Below, piece after piece: positions 9,093-17,453 of a DNA stretch of 64,000 nucleotides. How positions within the stretch are numbered: position 1 is the first letter of the stretch; each line of letters starts with the position of its first letter. Source of the DNA: Mycolicibacterium aromaticivorans JS19b1 = JCM 16368 (GTDB lineage Bacteria; Actinomycetota; Actinomycetes; Mycobacteriales; Mycobacteriaceae); assembly GCF_000559085.1 (NCBI RefSeq), contig NZ_JALN02000001.1:930001-994000 (forward strand). Reading direction: 5' to 3'. The notes beneath the pieces were generated by a model. It had not been told where the DNA came from. It saw only the letters and a list, made by a program, of their open reading frames with translations, and searched no databases. Made by a program: the position numbers and the translations under genes.

Positions 9093-10667
9093 ATGAACAG
9101 CGCCTCGACGTACGACGTCGCGATCGTCGGCTACGGCCCGGTGGGTGCGACCGCCGCCAACCTGCTCGGCCAGCTGGGCCTGAGAGTCGTGGTGGTGGAA
9201 CGCGACCCCGATGTCTACTTTCGGGCCAGGGCCATCTCCACCGACGAGGAGGTGCTGCGGATCTGGCAACAGGTCGGGTTGGCTGACCAGCTCAACGCCG
9301 ACATGCTGCCCGGTGCCGGCGCCGACTTCGTCGACGCCGGGGGCGTGAGCATCGTCAAACTGCTCCCGGCGGATCGCGGTAATGGCCACCCGCCGCAGCA
9401 GTTCATCTACCAGCCCGCTGTGGAAGGTGTCCTGAGGAAGGGTGTGGCCCGGTTCCCGAACGTGTCACTCCTTCTGGAACACGAGTGTCTGCGCCTGACC
9501 CAGCGACCCGACTCGGTCGAGTTGATGCTGGCCGACCTCACTCAGGATCAGTTCAAACGCACAACGGCCAGCTATGTGATTGCCGCAGACGGCGGCTCGA
9601 GCGCGATTCGCGGACAGCTGGGCGTCGGTTTCACCGGCCGAACGTATTCCGAGCGCTGGATCGTCATCGACACCAAAGTGATCGAGAGCTGGCCGGGCCA
9701 CGACCAACTCCGCTTCCACTGCAACCCCGAACGGCCGACGGTCGATTGTCCGACTCCACTCGACCACCATCGATGGGAATTCCCGGTCCGCGAGCACGAA
9801 GACGAGGACGACCTCCTCACCGAGGATGCGATCTGGAAAGTGCTGCACCACCAGGGAATAACGCGGGCGAACGTCGAGATCATCGGCTTCGCCTGCTACA
9901 ACCATCACGTCCGATTCGCCGACAGGTGGCGGGTGGGCCGGGTCTTCCTCGCCGGCGATGCGGCGCATGCGATGCCACCGTGGATCGGTCAAGGTATGTG
10001 CGCGGGTATCCGCGACGTCGCGAACCTCTGCTGGAAACTGCACGCCGTGGTCACCGACTCCCTTCCCGACTCGGTGCTCGACACCTATCAGGAGGAACGG
10101 CTGCCGCACGTCAAGGAAGTCACCAGTCGCGCGGTGAAGGTCGGCAATATCATCATCGAGCACAACACACTGCGAGCGGCCGTACGCAGTCGATTCTTCC
10201 GTTTCGCCGGCAAACTCCCCGGCTTCACGGCGTGGTTGCGCAATCACCGATGGCTGCCCGATGCGCGCTACCGGACCGGTCTGCTTGCGCACAACGGCAC
10301 CGCGGCCACCGGCTGGCTGATGCCTCAGCCGTGGGTCATCGACGAACGCGGATCCATCGTTCGCCTCGATGACCTCCTCGCAGGCAGATGGACGATCGTG
10401 CACACCGGCACCGAACAGTCCTGGCTGCCTTGGCGATTGGCCGGGGTGCCGGTCGTGAGGATCGTTGCGCCAGGTAGCGCGCCGGGTGCCGACGGCATCG
10501 TCGATCGGGACGGCAGGCTCATCGACTGGCTGGCGAAGAAGAAGGCAACGGTGCTCGCGGTGCGGCCCGACGGGTTCGTCTACGCGGCCGGCGACGACGC
10601 CCACCCCCTCCCCGCTCCCCCGACCGGGCTCACCGTACGAGCCACCCGAGTGAAGGACCACGCATGA
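9093..10667 (+). CDS. FAD-dependent aromatic hydroxylase, MhpA-like (module B)
   Basis: A 524-residue group A flavin monooxygenase. The FAD motif is VAIVGYGPVGATAANLLG, the DG motif is AADGGSS, and the second FAD motif is GDAAHAMPPWIGQG near residue 290. It most resembles 3-(3-hydroxyphenyl)propionate hydroxylases, which place a second hydroxyl beside the first. The start is taken as the ATG at 9093, preceded by GGAGACAGCT; a GTG at 9051 is also in frame but lies just after the operators. It heads the plus-strand module B operon and its stop overlaps the next gene as ATGA. The product would be the diol cleaved by the 11527 enzyme. Confidence 0.92.
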   Translation: MNSASTYDVAIVGYGPVGATAANLLGQLGLRVVVVERDPDVYFRARAISTDEEVLRIWQQVGLADQLNADMLPGAGADFVDAGGVSIVKLLPADRGNGHPPQQFIYQPAVEGVLRKGVARFPNVSLLLEHECLRLTQRPDSVELMLADLTQDQFKRTTASYVIAADGGSSAIRGQLGVGFTGRTYSERWIVIDTKVIESWPGHDQLRFHCNPERPTVDCPTPLDHHRWEFPVREHEDEDDLLTEDAIWKVLHHQGITRANVEIIGFACYNHHVRFADRWRVGRVFLAGDAAHAMPPWIGQGMCAGIRDVANLCWKLHAVVTDSLPDSVLDTYQEERLPHVKEVTSRAVKVGNIIIEHNTLRAAVRSRFFRFAGKLPGFTAWLRNHRWLPDARYRTGLLAHNGTAATGWLMPQPWVIDERGSIVRLDDLLAGRWTIVHTGTEQSWLPWRLAGVPVVRIVAPGSAPGADGIVDRDGRLIDWLAKKKATVLAVRPDGFVYAAGDDAHPLPAPPTGLTVRATRVKDHA

Positions 10668-11530
10668 CCACTGTGAAATCCGAGTACCACGTCCGCTCGA
10701 ACGGCGCCGACATCTTCGTGACGGACACGGGTGGTGACGGCCCGCCGGTCGTGCTGCTGCACGGCGGCGGCCCCGGCGCGTCGGGTCTGTCGAATTTCTC
10801 GCGGAACATCGACGCACTGGCCCGCGGGCACCGTGTCGTGGTGCCCGATATGCCGGGCTACGGGCGGTCGAGCAAGTACGTCGATCATCGTGACCCGTTC
10901 GGCTATCTGGCCGACACGATGCGCGGCCTGCTCGACGAATTGGGTTTGGCCACAGCCCATCTGGTGGGCAACTCCTACGGCGGTGCGGCCGCGTTGCGCC
11001 TGGCACTGGACACCCCGCACCGCGTCGGCAAGCTGGTCCTCATGGGCCCGGGCGGAATCGGTACCACCCGCGGACTGCCCACCGAAGGGTTGAAATGCCT
11101 GCTGTCGTATTACACCGGTGACGGACCGAGCCGTGACAAGCTCGCCACGTTCATCCGCGAGTATCTGGTCTTCGACGGCGCGGCGGTACCCGACGACCTG
11201 ATCGATCTGCGGTATCAGGCGTCGATCGACCCTGAGGTGGTCGCCAACCCGCCGCTGCGCCGGCCGTCCGGCATACGCACCCTATGGCGAATGGATCTGA
11301 CCCGGGACAAACGGCTGCGCCGGCTCGGCAACCCGACCCTGGTGTTGTGGGGCCGTGACGACAAGGTGAACCGGCCGGCGGGCGCGCCGATGCTGCTCAA
11401 TCTGATGCCCAACGCCGAACTCGTCATGACCTCACACACCGGGCATTGGATGCAGTGGGAGCGAGCGGATCTGTTCAACGATCTGGTGGCCGAGTTCCTC
11501 TCCCCCGCATCGAAACTGGCCCTGGCATGA
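10664..11530 (+). CDS. Meta-cleavage product C-C hydrolase, MhpC/BphD/HsaD-like
   Basis: A 288-residue alpha/beta hydrolase. The oxyanion motif is HGGGPGASG near residue 33, the nucleophile is Ser104 in VGNSYGG, the acid is in WGRDDK and the base is the histidine in SHTGHW. HGGGPGA and GNSxGG are characteristic of hydrolases that cut vinylogous 1,5-diketones formed by extradiol cleavage, releasing an acid and a 2-hydroxydienoate. It is coupled by ATGA overlaps to the hydroxylase before it and the dioxygenase after it. It thus feeds the hydratase at 7570. Substrate side chain unknown. Confidence 0.92.
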   Translation: MTTVKSEYHVRSNGADIFVTDTGGDGPPVVLLHGGGPGASGLSNFSRNIDALARGHRVVVPDMPGYGRSSKYVDHRDPFGYLADTMRGLLDELGLATAHLVGNSYGGAAALRLALDTPHRVGKLVLMGPGGIGTTRGLPTEGLKCLLSYYTGDGPSRDKLATFIREYLVFDGAAVPDDLIDLRYQASIDPEVVANPPLRRPSGIRTLWRMDLTRDKRLRRLGNPTLVLWGRDDKVNRPAGAPMLLNLMPNAELVMTSHTGHWMQWERADLFNDLVAEFLSPASKLALA

Positions 11531-12528
11531 ACACCGACGTATTCGGCCGAGTGCACTTGGGCTACCTCGTCGTCGAATCCGAGAAGCTCTCCGACTGGGC
11601 CAGATTCGGCCGCGACGCCATCGGCATGCACCTCGACGACGCACTCCCCGACGTGCTGCGGTTCCGCCTCGACGACAACGCCTGCCGCTTCCTGGTTCAG
11701 CGCGGACCCGCTGAAGACACCATCGCCCTGGGTTGGGAGGTCGACGACCACCGCTGCCTCGAGACCATCGAAGCGCGGGTGCGCGGCCACGGAGTGGCGG
11801 TGACCCAGGGCTCGTCGGAGGAATCCGCACTGCGCGGCGTCGAGCGTTTCGTCCGCTTTCCGGGTCCCAACGGGTTGACCCAGGAGGTGTATGTCAGCCC
11901 CCGCTCCGCGCAGACGCCGCTACGACTCGGTACCAGCGGGTTCGTCACCGGCACAGGCGGAATGGGCCACGTCGCGATCGCGACCAGCAAGCCACACCAG
12001 ATGCGTGGGTATTACAGCACGGTGTTCGATGCGCGCCTATCCGACTACATCGATGAGACGATCAGCGGACTGAAGTTCAAGATCCGGTTCCTGCGGGTCA
12101 ACGAACGCCATCACAGCGTCGCGATCGCGTCGGTGAACCGACTGCCGGTCAACCCCATTCGTACCCGGATCCAACACTGCAATGTCCAAGTCGCCAAACT
12201 CGACGACATGACATTGGCCTACCAGAGAGTCAAAGAACTCGGGTTCGACATGGCTCTGTCCATCGGTCAGCACACCAACGACAAGGAGCTGTCGTTTTAT
12301 GCGGTGAGCCCGTCGGGCTTCGAATGGGAAGTCGGATGGAACCCGATTGTCGTCGATGAGTCCACCTGGGAACCACGCACTCACGCAGGTATCAGCATCT
12401 GGGGCCACACCCCGGAGGGCAGCACGATCGTCCAGCTGATGGAGAGATTCAAGACAGGTGCCCACTCCGTGCTGCACCGTGAAGCCACGATGCCCGCTCT
12501 GGCCGGAGCCGGCATAGCCGATGACTGA
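11527..12528 (+). CDS. Type I extradiol dioxygenase, BphC/HsaC-like (module B)
   Basis: A 333-residue two-domain VOC protein. The iron ligands appear in the C-terminal domain: His148 in GMGHVA, His217 in IQHCNV and Glu268 in FEWEVGW, the arrangement of 2,3-dihydroxybiphenyl dioxygenases. The start is the ATG at 11527, overlapping the hydrolase stop as ATGA; a longer frame reaches back into hydrolase coding sequence. It should open the diol made by the 9093 hydroxylase and pass the product to the 10664 hydrolase. It is clearly distinct in sequence from the module A dioxygenase, so the two modules probably handle different diols. Confidence 0.92.
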   Translation: MNTDVFGRVHLGYLVVESEKLSDWARFGRDAIGMHLDDALPDVLRFRLDDNACRFLVQRGPAEDTIALGWEVDDHRCLETIEARVRGHGVAVTQGSSEESALRGVERFVRFPGPNGLTQEVYVSPRSAQTPLRLGTSGFVTGTGGMGHVAIATSKPHQMRGYYSTVFDARLSDYIDETISGLKFKIRFLRVNERHHSVAIASVNRLPVNPIRTRIQHCNVQVAKLDDMTLAYQRVKELGFDMALSIGQHTNDKELSFYAVSPSGFEWEVGWNPIVVDESTWEPRTHAGISIWGHTPEGSTIVQLMERFKTGAHSVLHREATMPALAGAGIADD

Positions 12529-12541
12529 CAGGAAGGCAGCC

Positions 12542-14344
12542 ATGAACACCGACGAGTCCGGCTCGTTCACCACCGGCCCGTCGCGGCGCCGATTCCTCGC
12601 CCTCGCCGCCGGCGGCGCAGCAGCCGTACCGTTACTGACTTCCTGCGGATCGGGTACCACGACCACGCCTGCCGCATCGAGCCCAGCACTGACCAGACCG
12701 GCTGCTCCACAACGTGGTTCACACCCGAACATCATGTTCGTGTTCACCGACCAGGAGCGCTATTTTCCATCCTGGCCGACCGGGATGTCGCTGCCGGCTC
12801 GCGAGCGGCTGACCCAGGAGGGCGTGACTTTCCACAACCACTACAGCTCGGCCGTGATGTGTACCAGCTCGCGCGCGGTCCTACTGACCGGACTGCAAAC
12901 TCCGGACAACGGGATGTTCGAAAACGCCGACCTGCCCTACGTCAAGGCCATGAGCACCGGGGTGCCGACCATCGGGCATCTGCTCCGCAAGGCGGGCTAT
13001 TACACCGCCTACCAGGGAAAGTGGCACCTCGACGCCGCCTTCGACCGCGAGCCTGTCCAGCAGGTGCTCACCGAACGCATGGACGCGTACGGCTTCTCGG
13101 ACTTCGGACTTCCGATCGACTCGCTGGCCCATGACCTCGGCGGCTACACCACCGACTCGGTGATCGCCGCCGGCGCGCAGTGCTGGCTGCGCAACACCGG
13201 GCGACCGATGGCCGATGACGGCAAGCCGTGGGCATTGTTCGTGAGTCTGATCAATCCGCACGACATCATGTATTTCAATACCGACAAGCCGGGTGAGCAC
13301 GTGCAGGACACCGGCACGCTGCTGATGCACGCCGCGCGGGCGCCCGAGCACGCCCTGTACCAGCAGCATTGGGACAGCGCCCTGCCCGCGAGCCTCACAC
13401 AGTCGATGCAAGAGCCGGGCCGGCCCGCCGCCCATGGCGAGTTCGACAAAGCCTGGGGTTACACCCTGGGTACCATTCCCCCCGAACCGGACCGCTGGCA
13501 GCGCTTCACCGACTTCTACCTCAACAGCATCCGCTCGGTCGACCAGCAGATGTCCCTGCTGCTCAACGAACTCGACGATCTCGCCCTGACCCGCAACACC
13601 ATCGTGGTGTTCACCTCCGACCACGGTGAGATGGCCGGCGCGCACGGGCTGCGCGGGAAGGGGCCATTCGCCTACCAGGAGGCGATTCACCTGCCCATGC
13701 ACGTCGTGCACCCGGACGTCAGCGGTGGACAGGACCTGAACGCACTCACCAGCCACATCGATGTGGTACCTAGTCTGCTGGCGATGGCCGGCGTGTCCGC
13801 GGGCGATGTCGATGAGCTGGCCGGGCGGGCGCTGCCGGGCAAGGACTTCAGCGCGGCGCTTTCCAAGCCGGGCAGTGCTGACGTGCATGCAGTTCGGGAC
13901 AGTGTGCTGTTCACCTACAGCGGACTGGCGACCAACGACAGCGACGCGGTCAAGCTGTTCGCAGAGGCAAAAGCGGCCGGCCAGGATCCTCGACAATTGA
14001 TGCAGACCAGTGGATTTCGCCCGGATCTCACCAAGCGCGGCAGCCTACGCACGATGTTCGACGGACGGTACAAGTTCAGCAGGTACTTTGCTCCCGCCCA
14101 GCGCAACGTGCCGGCGAATCTCGACGACCTCTACCGGTTCAACGATGTCGAGCTGTACGACCTGCAATCCGATACCGCAGAGATGACCAACCTTGCGGGG
14201 ACCAAGGGTGAACACGCCGACCTGGTGATGTCGGCCAGTACCAAGCTCGAGGCGGTCATCAAGTCCGAGATCGGCGTGGACGACGGGCGCGAGATGCCTC
14301 AGTTCGGCGACATCGACTGGCAGATCGACCGGATGGATCTCTGA
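12542..14344 (+). CDS. Tat-exported sulfatase (arylsulfatase-like), probable lipoprotein
   Basis: A 600-residue alkaline-phosphatase-fold sulfatase. It begins with a twin-arginine signal (SRRRFLALAAGGAAA) ending in a lipobox LLTSC with Cys35, so it should be exported folded and lipid-anchored. Sulfatase blocks are recognisable: NIMFVFTDQ near residue 63, GKWHLD, and TSDHGEMAGAHG. The formylglycine site reads CTSSR with Cys107, where the canonical motif is CxPxR; the proline is replaced by serine. The ATG at 12542 has an AGGAAGG ribosome site; an upstream ATG at 12521 overlaps the dioxygenase stop and is less likely. As the last gene of module B it may desulfate aryl sulfates outside the cytoplasm, giving phenols for the hydroxylase. 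Confidence 0.9.
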   Translation: MNTDESGSFTTGPSRRRFLALAAGGAAAVPLLTSCGSGTTTTPAASSPALTRPAAPQRGSHPNIMFVFTDQERYFPSWPTGMSLPARERLTQEGVTFHNHYSSAVMCTSSRAVLLTGLQTPDNGMFENADLPYVKAMSTGVPTIGHLLRKAGYYTAYQGKWHLDAAFDREPVQQVLTERMDAYGFSDFGLPIDSLAHDLGGYTTDSVIAAGAQCWLRNTGRPMADDGKPWALFVSLINPHDIMYFNTDKPGEHVQDTGTLLMHAARAPEHALYQQHWDSALPASLTQSMQEPGRPAAHGEFDKAWGYTLGTIPPEPDRWQRFTDFYLNSIRSVDQQMSLLLNELDDLALTRNTIVVFTSDHGEMAGAHGLRGKGPFAYQEAIHLPMHVVHPDVSGGQDLNALTSHIDVVPSLLAMAGVSAGDVDELAGRALPGKDFSAALSKPGSADVHAVRDSVLFTYSGLATNDSDAVKLFAEAKAAGQDPRQLMQTSGFRPDLTKRGSLRTMFDGRYKFSRYFAPAQRNVPANLDDLYRFNDVELYDLQSDTAEMTNLAGTKGEHADLVMSASTKLEAVIKSEIGVDDGREMPQFGDIDWQIDRMDL

Positions 14345-14358
14345 GCGGTCGCAGCTGA

Positions 14359-15207
14359 TCAGCCGGCGGCGCGCGCCAGGAATGGCAGCAGCAGATCGGC
14401 GAACCGCTTGGGGCATTCGAGCTGCGGCATGTGCCCGACGCGGTTGAGCAGGTGGGCCTCGGCGTGGGGATACACCCGCATCGCCGTACGAATGTGGTGT
14501 GCGGGCAGGATGCGATCCCGGGTGCCCCAGACGATCAGCGTCGGACGCGGTGTCCGGGCCACGCCCGCGGCGAGCTCACGGCGCCACTCCGGGCGCACCC
14601 CGCGTGGCGTGCCGAGCGCGAGCGCGGTCTCACGCATCACCTCGCCTGCACCGGGCACGGACCCGACGGCGAACGCGTGGTCGATTCGCTCTTTGGTGGC
14701 GATTGCCTTGTCGCCGTGGATCAGCCGTTCCATCAGCGCGGCGCTGGCGCGGGTGGGTCGTCGGATGCTCATCGGGCCGAGCACCGGCATGGTGAGCATT
14801 CGCAGCAGCATGGTGACCTCGCTGCCGAAACCGGCGCTGTTGACCAGAGCCAGGCTCGCGATCCGCTCCGGCTGATCGACGAGCAGCTGCTGGGCGATGG
14901 CGCCGCCAAGTGAGTTGCCCACCACATGGACGGGTCTGTTCTCCCCCAACGCGTCGAGGGCAGCGGTGACCCCATCCGCCAGCACCGGCAGGGTGACGGT
15001 TTGTTGCGGGCGCTCGGAGAAGCCGAAGCCGGGCACGTCGAGCGAGATCGTCCGGTAGGACCGGGCCAGCCGTTCGTGCTGCGGTGCCCAATCCTCCAGG
15101 CTGCGACCGATGCCGTGGATGAGGAGAACCGGTGGGTTTCCGGGGTCACCGTCCACCCTGACCCGGGTGCGACGGCCATCGGCCTCGACGAAGGCGGTAC
15201 GACTCAT
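14359..15207 (-). CDS. Alpha/beta hydrolase (probable esterase partner of the BVMO)
   Basis: A 282-residue alpha/beta hydrolase with HGIGRS as oxyanion loop, Ser99 in VGNSLGG as nucleophile, Asp in WGTRDR and His in VGHMPQ. It starts with ATG at 15207, overlapping the stop of the Baeyer-Villiger monooxygenase as ATGA, and converges on the sulfatase gene with 14 bases between stops. Because Baeyer-Villiger enzymes turn ketones into esters, a coupled hydrolase most simply cleaves that ester. A ring-fission hydrolase role is also possible because GNSLGG resembles HsaD, but the HGGGPGA signature is missing. Functional assignment is inferred from context. Confidence 0.85.
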   Translation of the reverse strand: MSRTAFVEADGRRTRVRVDGDPGNPPVLLIHGIGRSLEDWAPQHERLARSYRTISLDVPGFGFSERPQQTVTLPVLADGVTAALDALGENRPVHVVGNSLGGAIAQQLLVDQPERIASLALVNSAGFGSEVTMLLRMLTMPVLGPMSIRRPTRASAALMERLIHGDKAIATKERIDHAFAVGSVPGAGEVMRETALALGTPRGVRPEWRRELAAGVARTPRPTLIVWGTRDRILPAHHIRTAMRVYPHAEAHLLNRVGHMPQLECPKRFADLLLPFLARAAG

Positions 15208-16730
15208 GCTCTCGCGAGGCGAGAAACCGCCTGTGCGCCAACGGCGGTGCTGAACCGCAACGCCGGATCCTCGACAGAGCCCTTGCGCAGCCGGTCGTGA
15301 TCCGCCCAGTAGTCCATCTCGACTGTCCATGGGCCGGTCGAGCCCTGCTGGGGGAACAGGTCCACCGAGCGCTGCACATAGCCGGCCGAGAAGTCGAGCA
15401 TCGGACGCTTGTCCATGTGCGGGTCATCGACGATGGGGACCACTGTCGTGTAGCCGTGCCGGTCCATGTAAGCCAGCAGGCGGCACAGGTGCTCACACAC
15501 CAGCCCGACCTTCAACGTCCACGACGAGTTCGTGTAGCCGAACGCGAATGCCAGATTCGGGATGTCGGAAATCATGAAGCTCTTGTACAGCAGCGAATCG
15601 TGCGGGTTCTTGACCTCGCCGTCGACGGACACCTGGATTCCGCCGAGTGGCAGCAACTTCAAACCGGTTGCGGTGACGATGATGTCGGCGTCGAGCGTCT
15701 TGCCGGACTCCAGCAGGATGCCGGTCTTGGTGAACCGCGCGATGCGGTCGGTGACCACCGACGCCTTACCCCGCGCGATCGTGCGGAACAGGTCCGCGTC
15801 GGGCACCGCGCACAAGCGCTGATCCCACGGGTTGTAGGTGGGGTTGAAGTGGGTGTCGACCTCGAAGCCTTCCGGCAGCGCTTTGACGTTCAACGAGCGG
15901 ATGATCCGGCGTGCCAGCTTGGGATGGCGCTGGCACAGGTTGTAGATGAACCGGCCCTTGCCGATGTTGAAGCGGCGAGTCGCGGCGTAGGCGGCCTTGG
16001 CAGGCAACACTTTCCGCAACGAGTTGGCGATGGGGTCCTTGCGCGGCAGTGGCATCACGTAGGACGGCGAGCGCTGCAGCATGGTGATGTGTTCGACCTC
16101 GCCGGCCATCGCGGGAATCAACGTCACCGCGGTGGCGCCGCTGCCGATCACGACAACCTTCTTACCCGTGTAGTCGAGATCTTCCGGCCAGGACTGGGGA
16201 TGGACGATCCTTCCCTCGAAATCCTCTTCACCCTCGAAGTGCGGTCGATGTCCGCCCGCGTAGTCGTAGTATCCGGTGGCCCCGAACAGCCAGTCGCATG
16301 TCACCTCGAAATGCTCACCGTCACGCTCGAGGGCGACCGTCCACTGCGCGGTGGCCGAGTCGAAGTCAGCCTTCAACACCTTGTGATGCAGATAGATTCG
16401 GCGGCCCAGGTCGTCCTCGTCCACCACCTCGTGCAGGTAGTCGAGGATCTCGTGGGCGTCGGCGATCGCGTTGTCAGACGTCCACGGCTTGAACTCGTAG
16501 CCGAAGGTGTGCAGGTCGGAATCCGACCGGATGCCCGGATAGCGGAACAGGTCCCAGGTGCCCCCGATCGCATCGCGACTGTCGACGATCGCGAAGCTCT
16601 TGCCGGGCTGCATGGTGGCGAGATAGTGGCCCATCCCGAGGCCGGAAATACCGGCGCCGACGATCAGTACATCGACGTGGCCGCGCAGGGACTGCGTGGG
16701 GCGGACCTGGTTGAGCGAGTTCACGGTCAT
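15204..16730 (-). CDS. EthA-like Baeyer-Villiger monooxygenase
   Basis: A 508-residue flavoprotein with two Rossmann motifs, GAGISGLGMG near the N-terminus for FAD and GSGATAVTL near residue 195 for NADPH. The Baeyer-Villiger fingerprint FxGxxxHxxxWP is present as FEGRIVHPQSWP. Blocks such as GGTWDLFRYPGIRSDSD and NPWDQRLCAVP are shared with Mycobacterium tuberculosis EthA, the ketone monooxygenase that activates ethionamide. It should insert oxygen next to a ketone carbonyl. It is divergent from the TetR gene at 16814 across a perfect-looking operator, the same layout as ethA-ethR, and is followed by a hydrolase that could split the ester. It is a relative, not necessarily the ortholog, of EthA. 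Confidence 0.92.
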   Translation of the reverse strand: MTVNSLNQVRPTQSLRGHVDVLIVGAGISGLGMGHYLATMQPGKSFAIVDSRDAIGGTWDLFRYPGIRSDSDLHTFGYEFKPWTSDNAIADAHEILDYLHEVVDEDDLGRRIYLHHKVLKADFDSATAQWTVALERDGEHFEVTCDWLFGATGYYDYAGGHRPHFEGEEDFEGRIVHPQSWPEDLDYTGKKVVVIGSGATAVTLIPAMAGEVEHITMLQRSPSYVMPLPRKDPIANSLRKVLPAKAAYAATRRFNIGKGRFIYNLCQRHPKLARRIIRSLNVKALPEGFEVDTHFNPTYNPWDQRLCAVPDADLFRTIARGKASVVTDRIARFTKTGILLESGKTLDADIIVTATGLKLLPLGGIQVSVDGEVKNPHDSLLYKSFMISDIPNLAFAFGYTNSSWTLKVGLVCEHLCRLLAYMDRHGYTTVVPIVDDPHMDKRPMLDFSAGYVQRSVDLFPQQGSTGPWTVEMDYWADHDRLRKGSVEDPALRFSTAVGAQAVSRLARA

Positions 16731-16751
16731 TCGGACACTCTCCGGCGTAGA

Positions 16752-16778
16752 AACTGTAACGTGAATAGTGTTATAGTT
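16752..16778. promoter_or_regulatory. TetR-type operator between BVMO and TetR genes
   Basis: AACTGTAAC (16752-16760), nine bases, then GTTATAGTT (16770-16778): a 27-base inverted repeat with 8 of 9 arm positions matching. It is the only AT-rich element in the 83-base divergent gap. Its size and placement fit an operator for the 16814 regulator controlling both genes. Confidence 0.65.
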
Positions 16779-16813
16779 TTGCGGATCAGTGTCAAGGGTT
16801 CGAGGGAGTTGCG

Positions 16814-17437
16814 ATGACCACGGTGTCGGTTCCGCGGCGGGCGCCGGTTCAGGCCCGCAGCCGCCAGACCGTCGCCCGGATTCTCGACGCGGCCGCCGCC
16901 ATTGCCGATGAACAGGGCATCGACGCCGCCACCACCCGCACGATCGCCGACCGCGCCGGGGTGTCGTATCCCTCGCTGTACCGGTTCTTCGCCGACCGCG
17001 ACGCGATTTTCGACGAGCTGATGGAGCGGCACTGCAGTGAGATCGACGCCCGGTGCGTCGCGGCCGAGCGGACGTGGACGATCACCTCGATCGCCGATCT
17101 GCTCAACAACGAGATCGATCTGCACGTCGACTACTACCGCAGGCATCCGAGCGCGGCCGGGATGTGGATGGGTGGGCGGACCTCCCCCACCGTGACCAAA
17201 CACGTGCACGCACGAATGCGCACCCTCGCCGACCGGCTGCACAACATCTTGGTCGATGTCGGCCTGATACCCGCCGACACCGACCCGCGGGCGATGCTCG
17301 TGGCAGTGGAGATGGCCGATCGCATGCTGGAACTCTCCTACCGCGACAACAGCGAGTTCGATGAGGCGATTCTCGACATCGGCAGGGCGGCGCTGCTCGC
17401 CTTCGGCGAATCGCTCGCGGCTCGCCTGCGCACCTGA
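16814..17437 (+). CDS. TetR/AcrR family regulator, divergent from BVMO
   Basis: A 207-residue regulator. The DNA-binding region (TRTIADRAGVSYPSLYRFFA, near residues 41-60) is a standard TetR helix-turn-helix. A good ribosome site (GAGGGAG) precedes the ATG, so this message has a leader, unlike the TetR gene at 4923. The operator-like inverted repeat at 16752-16778 lies directly upstream. The arrangement mirrors EthR with EthA, but the protein is not obviously EthR. It probably represses the BVMO-hydrolase pair and itself. Confidence 0.9.
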   Translation: MTTVSVPRRAPVQARSRQTVARILDAAAAIADEQGIDAATTRTIADRAGVSYPSLYRFFADRDAIFDELMERHCSEIDARCVAAERTWTITSIADLLNNEIDLHVDYYRRHPSAAGMWMGGRTSPTVTKHVHARMRTLADRLHNILVDVGLIPADTDPRAMLVAVEMADRMLELSYRDNSEFDEAILDIGRAALLAFGESLAARLRT

Positions 17438-17453
17438 CAGCTACAGACCCCGC

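Noticed and set aside
12521..12541. Upstream ATG for the sulfatase at 12521
   Set aside because: The ATG at 12542 has an AGGAAGG ribosome site and gives a normal Tat leader; the earlier ATG overlaps the dioxygenase stop without such a site.
14345..14358. Rho-independent terminator between the converging sulfatase and hydrolase genes
   Set aside because: The gap is 14 bases with no stem followed by a T-run.
15297..16817. A 506-codon open frame on the plus strand opposite the Baeyer-Villiger monooxygenase
   Set aside because: The minus-strand protein has unmistakable BVMO motifs; the plus frame has no motif and is a by-product of high GC.
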